From Ensifer oleiphilus (lineage in GTDB: Bacteria; Pseudomonadota; Alphaproteobacteria; Rhizobiales; Rhizobiaceae): a stretch of 64,000 bases of DNA. The DNA is taken from NCBI RefSeq assembly GCF_013371465.1, contig NZ_JABWDU010000001.1, forward strand, positions 1,329,372 through 1,393,371, read 5' to 3'. The translations under genes were made by a program, and so were the position numbers. The notes beneath the pieces were generated by a model. It was not told the origin of the DNA, ran no database searches, and saw only the letters and a program-made list of their open reading frames with translations. Of the stretch, positions 57,391 through 64,000 are shown piece by piece; the stretch's first letter is position 1, and every line of letters starts with the position of its first letter.

Positions 57391-58893
57391 ATGAGCATTG
57401 TCGACGTCCGCACCCCCGATCCAAAACGCTTCATCCCTGGCGCCACCGGCGACTGGGAAGTCATCATCGGCATGGAGGTCCATGCCCAGGTGCTTTCCAA
57501 TTCGAAGCTCTTTTCGGGTGCCTCGACTGAATTCGGCAAGCCCGCTAACGCCAACGTTTCGCTGGTCGACGCGGCCATGCCCGGCATGCTGCCCGTCATC
57601 AACGAGGAATGCGTAAAGCAGGCGGTTCGCACCGGCCTCGGCCTCAAGGCCGTGATCAACAACCGTTCGATCTTCGACCGCAAGAACTACTTCTACCCCG
57701 ACCTGCCGCAGGGCTATCAGATCTCGCAGTTCAAGGATCCGATCGTTGGCGAGGGCCAGATCATCATTTCCGTCGGGCCGGACCGCCAGGGCCAGTTCGA
57801 AGACGTCGAGATCGGCATCGAGCGCCTGCACCTCGAGCAGGATGCGGGCAAGTCGATGCACGACCAGCATCCGTCCATGTCCTATGTCGACCTCAACCGC
57901 TCCGGCGTCGCGTTGATGGAAATCGTCTCCAAGCCGGACATGCGCTCGTCCGACGAAGCCAAGGCCTATATGACCAAGCTGCGTTCGATCGTGCGCTATC
58001 TTGGCACCTGCGACGGCAACATGGACGAAGGCTCGATGCGCGCCGACGTCAACGTTTCGGTCCGTCGCCCCGGCGAGGGCTTCGGCACGCGTTGCGAAAT
58101 CAAGAACGTCAACTCCATCCGCTTTATCGGCCAGGCGATCGAATACGAAGCACGCCGCCAGATCGGTATTCTGGAAGACGGTGGTTCCATCGACCAGGAA
58201 ACCCGACTGTTCGACCCGAACAAGGGTGAGACGCGCTCGATGCGTTCCAAGGAAGATGCGCACGACTATCGCTACTTCCCGGATCCCGACCTGCTGCCGC
58301 TTGAGTTCGACCAGGCCTTTGTCGATGCGCTGAAGGCCGACCTGCCGGAATTGCCCGACGACAAGAAGGAACGCTTTGTCAGCGCCATGGGTCTGTCGAT
58401 CTACGATGCCTCCGTGCTCGTATCCGAAAAGTCGATTGCCGACTATTTCGAGGCCGTGGCCGAAGGCCGTGACGGCAAGATCGCCGCAAACTGGGTCATC
58501 AACGACCTGCTCGGCGCCTTGAACAAAGCCGGCAAAGCCATTGAAGAGACTCCGGTTTCCCCCGCCCAGCTTGGCGGCATCATCGATCTCATCAAGGCGG
58601 AGACGATCTCCGGCAAGATCGCCAAGGATCTCTTCGAGATCGTCTGGAACGAAGGTGGAAATCCCGCTGAGATTGTCGAAGCACGCGGCATGAAGCAGGT
58701 GACGGACACCGGCGCCATCGAGAAGGCGGTCGACGAGATCATCGCTGCCAACCCGGATCAGGTCGCCAAGGTGCAGGCAAAGCCGTCGCTGGCCGGCTGG
58801 TTCGTCGGCCAGGTGATGAAGTCGACCGGTGGCAAGGCCAACCCCCAGGCCGTCCAGGCTCTGGTCAAGGCCAAGCTCGGCATCGAGGAATAA
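57391..58893 (+). CDS. gatB: Asp-tRNA(Asn)/Glu-tRNA(Gln) amidotransferase subunit B
   Basis: The subunit of GatCAB that binds tRNA and performs the kinase and transamidase steps. The 500-aa protein has the GatB core ([21 protein letters not shown] about 27-47; [21 protein letters not shown]) and the C-terminal YqeY-like domain (about 350-500). The ATG at 57391 is chosen because [17 protein letters not shown] is the rhizobial start; the frame is open 19 codons upstream. It is unlinked from gatCA by 3.2 kb of unrelated genes. Confidence 0.96.
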   Translation: MSIVDVRTPDPKRFIPGATGDWEVIIGMEVHAQVLSNSKLFSGASTEFGKPANANVSLVDAAMPGMLPVINEECVKQAVRTGLGLKAVINNRSIFDRKNYFYPDLPQGYQISQFKDPIVGEGQIIISVGPDRQGQFEDVEIGIERLHLEQDAGKSMHDQHPSMSYVDLNRSGVALMEIVSKPDMRSSDEAKAYMTKLRSIVRYLGTCDGNMDEGSMRADVNVSVRRPGEGFGTRCEIKNVNSIRFIGQAIEYEARRQIGILEDGGSIDQETRLFDPNKGETRSMRSKEDAHDYRYFPDPDLLPLEFDQAFVDALKADLPELPDDKKERFVSAMGLSIYDASVLVSEKSIADYFEAVAEGRDGKIAANWVINDLLGALNKAGKAIEETPVSPAQLGGIIDLIKAETISGKIAKDLFEIVWNEGGNPAEIVEARGMKQVTDTGAIEKAVDEIIAANPDQVAKVQAKPSLAGWFVGQVMKSTGGKANPQAVQALVKAKLGIEE

Positions 58894-58896
58894 GCC

Positions 58897-59394
58897 ATGT
58901 TCTTCGTCCGCACGGCGAGCGAGCGCGATCTGGAGAAGGTTCGCGCGCTGCTCGTCGAGACGTGGCACGCGACCTATGACACGTTCTACGGTGTCGAGAA
59001 GGTCAACGAACTGACAGGGCGCTGGCATTCGCTGCCGGCGCTGAAGGCTCGGCTGGAGCGCAAGGACGCGGAATTCCTCGTCGCCGACGACGGTCGCAGT
59101 ATCGGCGGCATGGGGTATGCGTCCATGTCCGATACGCAGACCAAGACCGCGGTGCTCCACCAGCTTTACGTTCTGCCGAAACTCCAGGGGCAGGGCATCG
59201 GACGCGATATTTTCGCCGAACTCGAAACCTGCTTCCCGGATGCCGAACGCATGCGGGTCGAAGTCGAGCCTCAGAACCTTCATGCTCTGGCATTCTATCG
59301 AGCCCATGGCTTTAGCGAAGTCGGTCAAGTCAGCAATTGCGGTGACGAGCAGTCGGGGATTCCGGCGCTCATTCTCGAGAAACCGCTCGCCTGA
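58897..59394 (+). CDS. GNAT family N-acetyltransferase
   Basis: A 165-aa acetyltransferase starting three bases after the gatB stop, so likely co-transcribed. Motif A is around LYVLPKLQGQGIGRDIFAELE (core QGQGIGRDIF, about 95-104) and motif B near NLHALAFYRAHGFSEVG. It resembles RimI/YhdJ-type GNATs of unknown acceptor. Confidence 0.88.
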   Translation: MFFVRTASERDLEKVRALLVETWHATYDTFYGVEKVNELTGRWHSLPALKARLERKDAEFLVADDGRSIGGMGYASMSDTQTKTAVLHQLYVLPKLQGQGIGRDIFAELETCFPDAERMRVEVEPQNLHALAFYRAHGFSEVGQVSNCGDEQSGIPALILEKPLA

Positions 59395-59531
59395 CGATGG
59401 CCTGCTCCCGATGCGGGCGCTTGTGAGCGGCGCGTTGTCATGATTGTGGAAATAATTGCGAACGGCGTTGGCTGTGACGAGGCTGTCTCCTTGTGACGGT
59501 TGGCGCCGATTGCCAAGCCCCGGGAGGCCAC

Positions 59532-60002
59532 ATGGACTCGACAACAGACTTCGATATCCGCAGGGCCGAGTTGACAGATCTTCCACACGTCATCGCGCTC
59601 TTTGCCGCCGACCCGGTCGGCGGACATGGCGACACGACCGAACCGGAGGCGTTCGACGAGTATCTTGCCGCGTTCGCACGCATCGAAGCCTCTCCGCTTC
59701 AATCCCTGTATGTTGCTCGCCTTGGCGATCAAGTCGTCGGCACTTTCCAGACAACATTGCTGACATCGCTTCCGGGGCCCGGGAAGCCAAGGCTGTTGGT
59801 CGAGGCCGTGCAGACGCGGCAAGACATGCGCGGCCGCGGCATCGGTGAGCGCATGATGCGCCATGCGATCGACCGTGCGCGTGAGGCGGGAGCAGCAAAG
59901 GTGCAACTCGCCTCGAATGCGACGCGGGCGGCGGCCCATCGCTTCTATGAGCGTCTCGGTTTCGTGCGCAGCCATTTCGGTTTCCATATGCCGTTGAAAT
60001 GA
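59532..60002 (+). CDS. GNAT family N-acetyltransferase
   Basis: A 156-aa acetyltransferase with motif A in RQDMRGRGIGERMMRHAID (core RGRGIGERMM, about 101-110) and motif B in TRAAAHRFYERLGF. The start at 59532 follows GGGAGG four bases upstream; an ATG 13 codons earlier has no such site. It resembles aminoglycoside-type or PA4534-like acetyltransferases only generally; the acceptor is unknown. Confidence 0.87.
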   Translation: MDSTTDFDIRRAELTDLPHVIALFAADPVGGHGDTTEPEAFDEYLAAFARIEASPLQSLYVARLGDQVVGTFQTTLLTSLPGPGKPRLLVEAVQTRQDMRGRGIGERMMRHAIDRAREAGAAKVQLASNATRAAAHRFYERLGFVRSHFGFHMPLK

Positions 60003-60110
60003 CCGGGCTTGCCTCGGAAACACTGGACAAGGTTGGAGTGGCGGGGCATAAGCGGGGACATAGTTTTGGTATCCGGCCGCCTTCCCAACGGTCGGTTGAG
60101 GACGGCATCC

Positions 60111-60506
60111 ATGAAGCTCCTGCTGCAGATTTTCACCTGGTGGAACCAACAGACGATCGGAACGCGGTTTCATACCTGGCGTAACGGTCAACGTGTCGGC
60201 GAAGACGAGCTCGGCAACGTCTATTATCAGGGCGGCAAGGACTCAGAAGGCCGCACGCGTCGTTGGGTGATCTACAGCGGTTATGCCGACGCTTCGGCGA
60301 TTCCATCTGGCTGGCACGGCTGGATGCACCACCGCACCGATGTTTCGCCGGCTGACGAAAAATACGTCGCCCGCGAGTGGCAGAAGCCGCACCGCCCGAA
60401 CCCGACCGGCACGGCTGAAGCCTACCGGCCGCAGGGTTCGATCGCCGGCACCGGCGCACGTCCGCGTGTGACAGGCGACTACGACGCCTGGACTCCGGGT
60501 TCCTGA
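60111..60506 (+). CDS. NADH:ubiquinone oxidoreductase subunit NDUFA12 homologue
   Basis: A 131-aa homologue of the mitochondrial complex I accessory subunit NDUFA12 (B17.2), found in alphaproteobacteria as one of the few shared supernumerary subunits. The family pattern is clear: IFTWWNQQTIGTRFHTWRNG, GEDELGNVYYQ, RRWVIYSGYADASAIPSGWH, WMHHRTD and the Pro-rich C-terminus with HRPNPTGTAEAYRP (quoted in blocks). It is encoded 44 kb from the nuo operon. DUF2155 follows 128 bases later, a conserved pair in rhizobia. Confidence 0.93.
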   Translation: MKLLLQIFTWWNQQTIGTRFHTWRNGQRVGEDELGNVYYQGGKDSEGRTRRWVIYSGYADASAIPSGWHGWMHHRTDVSPADEKYVAREWQKPHRPNPTGTAEAYRPQGSIAGTGARPRVTGDYDAWTPGS

Positions 60507-60634
60507 CACACTTGTCGTCGGACAAGGCGCGCCGCTCCGCGAATTGGTCCAATGACCACGGGGCGGCCACATTTCATGTTTAGCGCCTGATATCCATCAA
60601 CGGTGAATGCAAGGCGCGCGGGAGACAGGCGGGA

Positions 60635-61087
60635 ATGGCGGGTTCTTATCTGCGGAAGACAATCGGTCAGATGTCGAGCCGGCTCTGTGTTGCTGCGCTT
60701 GCCGCGCTGCCGATGCTGTCCTCGACCGGCACCGCCGAGGCCGCGCGGATCAACAACGCCGTCGCCGTGTTTTCCGGCATCGACAAGATTACCGGCCGTA
60801 TCACCACCTTCGACGTCTATATCGGCGAAACCGTCCAGTTCGGCGCCCTGCAGGTGACGCCGCGCGTCTGCTACAACAGGGACGACACGGAAGCGCAGAA
60901 GATCACGACTTTTGTAGAGGTCGACGAGATCACGCTCGACCGCAAGATCAGGCGGATCTTTACCGGCTGGATGTTTGCCGACAGCCCCGGCCTCAATGCC
61001 GTCGAGCACCCGGTCTATGACGTCTGGCTACAGTCCTGCAAGGCGACGTCGGACCTGCCACCGCCGGATACCGCCTCGAAGAAGTAA
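60635..61087 (+). CDS. DUF2155 exported protein
   Basis: A 150-aa protein with an N-terminal signal peptide (hydrophobic core about residues 17-28, likely cleavage near TAEA-A, about 36-37) and a DUF2155 domain (VFSGIDKITGRITTFDVYIGE, VCYNRDDTE, IFTGWMFADSPGLNAVEHPVYDVW in blocks). It has a Cys pair, one in VCYN and one in LQSCKA, that could be oxidised in the periplasm. The role is unknown; the constant neighbourhood with the NDUFA12 gene suggests some link to the cell envelope or respiration. Confidence 0.88.
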   Translation: MAGSYLRKTIGQMSSRLCVAALAALPMLSSTGTAEAARINNAVAVFSGIDKITGRITTFDVYIGETVQFGALQVTPRVCYNRDDTEAQKITTFVEVDEITLDRKIRRIFTGWMFADSPGLNAVEHPVYDVWLQSCKATSDLPPPDTASKK

Positions 61088-61353
61088 GGCGGCTTCGACC
61101 GCAAGGCCCGGAAGGGCCGCAGTATGTTGCAGCATCTGCGTCCGTCTTTGAGGCGTCAACATGTTTCGCGGACGCGCTAGCCTTCCGCGATAAATTCAGA
61201 AAAACAAAGAGATAGAACGTCAGCGTGACTCTGTTTGAGAACGCAAGATGTGATATCCAATGCGTGTCGCACGGCGATCCAAATGACCTGTGGTCGGAAG
61301 ACGGCGTCCTCGAGATGCAGGTTTATCGGCTGTCGCGAATGGCAGTGATGCGC

Positions 61354-61968
61354 TCAAAAAGTTAGATCGGGTGAGTTCATCGCGTTGGCGAGCATGATTT
61401 CGTACTCGGCCTTCGGCACGTCGATTGCGCCGAACGATTTCAGATGCTCCGTCGTGAACTGGGTATCGAGCAGCTCAAAGCCCCTGGAACGCAGGCGTTC
61501 CACCAGATGCACAAGGCAGATCTTGGAGGCGTTGGTGCGTCTGGAGAACATGCTTTCGCCGAAGAACGCCGAACCAAGCGTAACGCCGTAGAGCCCGCCG
61601 ACCAGCATGCCGTCCTCCCAGGCTTCGACGCTGTGAGCGTAGCCCATGGAGTGAAGCGTGGCGTAGAGAGCGCGGATCTTGCTGTTGATCCAGGTCGTCG
61701 GCCGATCGGGTGCCGGCGCGGCGCAACCTTCCATGACGGCCTCGAAGGCAGTGTTGAAGCGAATGTCGAAGTGGGTCTTGCGTATCGTCTTTAAGAGGCT
61801 GCGCGAGACGTGAAAGCCTTCCAGCGGGATGACGCCGCGGATTTCCGGCTCGACCCAGAAAAGCTCCGGGTCGTCTGCCGAATCGGCCATCGGAAACAGG
61901 CCTATGGAATAGGCGCGCAGCAGCATGTCCGGTGTTACGTCGGGTTGCTTGCTGCGCGTCCCTTTCAA
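61354..61968 (-). CDS. aat: Leucyl/phenylalanyl-tRNA--protein transferase
   Basis: It adds Leu or Phe to proteins with N-terminal Arg or Lys, marking them for ClpAP through the N-end rule. The 204-aa protein shows the family's [15 protein letters not shown] start (about 15-29), [13 protein letters not shown], the [24 protein letters not shown] stretch and [19 protein letters not shown]. It follows accC on the minus strand by nine bases, so they are one operon. Confidence 0.95.
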   Translation of the reverse strand: MKGTRSKQPDVTPDMLLRAYSIGLFPMADSADDPELFWVEPEIRGVIPLEGFHVSRSLLKTIRKTHFDIRFNTAFEAVMEGCAAPAPDRPTTWINSKIRALYATLHSMGYAHSVEAWEDGMLVGGLYGVTLGSAFFGESMFSRRTNASKICLVHLVERLRSRGFELLDTQFTTEHLKSFGAIDVPKAEYEIMLANAMNSPDLTF

Positions 61969-61977
61969 TGCACAGTC

Positions 61978-63321
61978 CTATTCGGACGTCGTGGCCAGAT
62001 GATGCTCCAGCCAATGGATGTCGTAATCGCCGTTCGCGATATCCTGATTGTTGATCAGGTCCTGGAACAGCGGCAGCGTCGTCTTGATGCCATCGATGAC
62101 AAACTCATCCAGCACGCGACGAAGGCGCATCATGCATTCGACGCGCGTACGGCCATGGACGATGAGCTTGCCGATCAGGCTGTCGTAGTAGGGCGGGATA
62201 CGGTAGCCCTGATAGGCGCCCGAATCGACGCGAACGCCGAGGCCGCCCGGTGCGTGGAAATGCGTGATCGTGCCCGGTGAGGGGACGAAGGTACGCGGAT
62301 CCTCGGCATTGATGCGGCACTCGATCGCGTGGCCGGAAAACACGATGTCTTCCTGCTTGACCGAAAGTCCGCCACCCGATGCGACGCGGATCTGTTCGTG
62401 CACCAGGTCGATACCGGTGATCGCCTCGGTGATCGGATGCTCAACCTGGAGGCGGGTGTTCATCTCGATGAAATAGAACTCGCCGTTCTCATAGAGGAAC
62501 TCGATCGTGCCGGCGCCGCGGTACTTCAGCTTCCGCATGGCATCGGCGCAGACTTCGCCGATCTTCATACGCTGTTCGACGTTGAGGGCCGGGGAGTTCG
62601 CCTCTTCCCAGACCTTCTGGTGGCGCCGCTGCAACGAGCAGTCGCGCTCGCCGAGATGGATCGCATTGCCTTCACCGTCACCGACGATCTGGATTTCGAT
62701 GTGGCGCGGCTTGCCGAGGTACTTTTCCATGTAGACGGCATCATTGCCGAAGGCGGCAAGCGCCTCGGAGCGAGCTGTCGACACGGCTTCTTCGAGTTCA
62801 GCCTCGGTCTTTGCAACCTTCATGCCGCGGCCGCCGCCGCCGGCGGTCGCCTTGATCAGAACCGGGAAGCCGATCTTGCGCGCGACTTCGAGCGCATTTT
62901 CCGGCCTCACTTCGCCATCGGAGCCCGGAACCACGGGGATGCCGAGTTCCTGCGCCGTCTTCTTGGCGGTGATCTTGTCGCCCATGATGCGGATATGTTC
63001 CGCGGTCGGTCCGATGAAGGTGATGTCGTGCGCTTCGAGGATTTCGGCGAACTTGGCGTTTTCCGACAGGAAGCCGTAGCCCGGGTGCACGGCATCAGCG
63101 CCGGTGATTTCGCAGGCCGCGACGATCTGGTGAATGTTCAGATAGCTATCGCGCGACGGCGGAGGACCGATGCAGACGCTTTCGTCGGCGAGACGCACGT
63201 GCATGGCGTCGCTGTCGGCCGTGGAATGGACGGCCACCGTCGCGATGCCGAGTTCCTTACAGGCGCGCAGCACGCGAAGGGCGATTTCGCCGCGATTGGC
63301 AATGAGAATTTTCGAGATCAT
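61978..63321 (-). CDS. accC: Acetyl-CoA carboxylase, biotin carboxylase subunit
   Basis: It carboxylates the biotin on AccB with ATP and bicarbonate, the first step of fatty acid synthesis. The 447-aa ATP-grasp protein starts with [22 protein letters not shown], has the Gly-rich ATP loop [12 protein letters not shown] (about 159-170), the bicarbonate/catalytic region [13 protein letters not shown] (about 287-299) and a C-terminal biotin carboxylase domain. It lies 12 bases after accB in the operon aroQ-accB-accC-aat. Confidence 0.97.
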   Translation of the reverse strand: MISKILIANRGEIALRVLRACKELGIATVAVHSTADSDAMHVRLADESVCIGPPPSRDSYLNIHQIVAACEITGADAVHPGYGFLSENAKFAEILEAHDITFIGPTAEHIRIMGDKITAKKTAQELGIPVVPGSDGEVRPENALEVARKIGFPVLIKATAGGGGRGMKVAKTEAELEEAVSTARSEALAAFGNDAVYMEKYLGKPRHIEIQIVGDGEGNAIHLGERDCSLQRRHQKVWEEANSPALNVEQRMKIGEVCADAMRKLKYRGAGTIEFLYENGEFYFIEMNTRLQVEHPITEAITGIDLVHEQIRVASGGGLSVKQEDIVFSGHAIECRINAEDPRTFVPSPGTITHFHAPGGLGVRVDSGAYQGYRIPPYYDSLIGKLIVHGRTRVECMMRLRRVLDEFVIDGIKTTLPLFQDLINNQDIANGDYDIHWLEHHLATTSE

Positions 63322-63333
63322 CGCAGCGCCGCC

Positions 63334-63798
63334 TTATTCGATTACGATCAGCGGCTCGCCATACTCGACGGGGGCTGCGTCCTGGACGAAGATTTCGGTC
63401 ACCTTGCCCGAACGCGGGGCAGGGATCTGGTTCATGGTCTTCATCGCTTCGATGATCAGGACCGTCTGGCCTTCCTTGACCACGGTGCCGACCTCGATGA
63501 ACGGGCGGGCGCCCGGAGCCGGCGCCAGGTACGCCGTGCCAACCATCGGAGCCGTAACCGCATTCTTGGAGGTGCGGCTGGTTTCGGCCGGAGCAGCAAC
63601 AGCGGCCGGCTGCGCGGCGTGAGCCGCCGGCTGGGCCTGGTAGGCAGGCATCGAGACGGCGACCGGGGTGCCGGCGCGCGATACGCGGATGCGAAGGTCT
63701 TCCTGCTCCACTTCGATCTCTGTGAGGTCCGTGTCGTTCAGGATATTGGCGAGATCGCGGATCAGCGCCTGGTCGATACCGGGTTTCTTGTCAGCCAT
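63334..63798 (-). CDS. accB: Acetyl-CoA carboxylase, biotin carboxyl carrier protein
   Basis: The carrier of the biotin arm in acetyl-CoA carboxylase. The 154-aa protein has an N-terminal helical part, a Pro/Ala-rich flexible linker (about 45-80) and a biotinyl domain (about 80-154) with the biotinylated lysine Lys120 in IEAMKTMNQI. It is a substrate of the BirA encoded at 16.4 kb. It starts 23 bases after the aroQ stop. Confidence 0.96.
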   Translation of the reverse strand: MADKKPGIDQALIRDLANILNDTDLTEIEVEQEDLRIRVSRAGTPVAVSMPAYQAQPAAHAAQPAAVAAPAETSRTSKNAVTAPMVGTAYLAPAPGARPFIEVGTVVKEGQTVLIIEAMKTMNQIPAPRSGKVTEIFVQDAAPVEYGEPLIVIE

Positions 63799-63821
63799 GG
63801 GATATGAGCCTCGTGTTCTTT

Positions 63822-64000
63822 TTATTTCGACGTTTCTGTCAGGTTCTTTAGCGCATGCAGCGCCAGAATGTAACTCTGCGCTCCGAAACCGCAGATGACG
63901 CCTTTGACCGCAGGCGCGATCATCGACTTGTGGCGGAATTCTTCACGCGCGTGGATGTTGGAAAGATGCAGTTCGACCACCGGGATACCGATCGCACGGA
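63822..64000 (-). CDS. aroQ: 3-dehydroquinate dehydratase, type II (3' end only)
   Basis: The C-terminal 58 or so residues of AroQ, which dehydrates 3-dehydroquinate in the shikimate pathway; the 5' part lies beyond the window. Readable family blocks are [20 protein letters not shown], which carries active-site residues, and [14 protein letters not shown]. The stop is 23 bases before the accB start, so the genes are co-transcribed, an order usual in rhizobia. Confidence 0.93.
   Translation of the reverse strand, partial: RAIGIPVVELHLSNIHAREEFRHKSMIAPAVKGVICGFGAQSYILALHALKNLTETSK

Noticed and set aside
57367-59586. A 739-codon minus-strand frame opposite gatB and the GNAT gene
   Set aside because: It is a shadow of gatB; the plus-strand product is unmistakable.
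61088-61353. A possible 46-codon GTG ORF at 61225-61365 between convergent DUF2155 and aat
   Set aside because: No ribosome binding site at a useful distance, no hydrophobic or other recognisable feature, and it runs into the 3' end of aat. I see nothing else firm in this gap beyond short GC-rich inverted repeats.
1-64000. Mobile elements, CRISPR arrays, tRNA or rRNA genes, restriction or other defence islands
   Set aside because: I looked for transposase, integrase, repeat-spacer patterns, tRNA cloverleaf ends and defence genes and found none. Gene content and order look like an ordinary conserved rhizobial core region.

Overview
This is a core chromosomal segment of an alphaproteobacterium, almost certainly Rhizobiaceae (Sinorhizobium/Ensifer, Rhizobium or a close relative). 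The signs are a complete nuo operon with the alphaproteobacterial extras (helix-hairpin-helix tail on NuoE, a paralogous ORF between nuoF and nuoG), the divK-pleD pair, the DUF1467-proS-lol-dnaE1 order, several rhizobial DUF families (DUF3572, DUF983, DUF2155, DUF6105) and an NDUFA12 homologue. Coding density is high, GC content is high, and there is no sign of an insertion sequence, prophage, CRISPR array, rRNA or tRNA.

Layout. 0.3-16.4 kb: the 14 respiratory complex I genes nuoA-N on the plus strand, with two extra ORFs (84 aa exported protein after nuoD, 224 aa HhH protein after nuoF). birA (biotin ligase), rnj (RNase J), mce (methylmalonyl-CoA epimerase) and a DUF1467 membrane protein follow. 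20.5-29.2 kb: proS, a LolC/E-type permease and lolD, then two minus-strand genes (DUF5680 and an exported protein), a 28-codon membrane ORF and dnaE1. 29.2-33.2 kb, minus strand: an L,D-transpeptidase flanked by two copies of a dispersed ~95 bp repeat, dinB, a HAD-like protein and DUF3572. 33.3-35.1 kb, plus: divK and pleD. 35.1-35.6 kb: a non-coding gap with a strong stem-loop plus terminator, a small-RNA candidate. 35.6-47.6 kb, minus: rpmG, an MFS transporter, a Nudix hydrolase, DUF983, rnr, topA, dprA, plsY, pyrC' and pyrB. 47.8-54.2 kb: aidB-like gene, AEC permease (minus), a 51-codon membrane ORF with DUF6105, ruvX (minus), a UPF0173 hydrolase, gatC and gatA. 54.3-61.1 kb: a GNAT gene, a membrane diguanylate cyclase, YjhX/TopAI-like protein (minus), DUF1294 (minus), gatB, two GNAT genes, the NDUFA12 homologue and DUF2155. 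61.3-64 kb, minus: aat, accC, accB and the 3' end of aroQ.

How the genes fit together. The nuo operon and the distant NDUFA12 homologue build complex I. birA and accBC are functionally linked, since BirA biotinylates AccB. gatCA and gatB encode one amidotransferase split over two loci. divK and pleD control the cell cycle and c-di-GMP. pyrB with a catalytically dead pyrC' forms the usual ATCase pair. topA lies about 13 kb from a homologue of the topoisomerase inhibitor TopAI.

I found no clear novel multi-gene system. The items most worth a second look are the small-RNA candidate at 35.3-35.5 kb, two or three unannotated small ORFs, the inverted repeat pair around the L,D-transpeptidase, the HhH paralogues in the nuo operon and the orphan YjhX.
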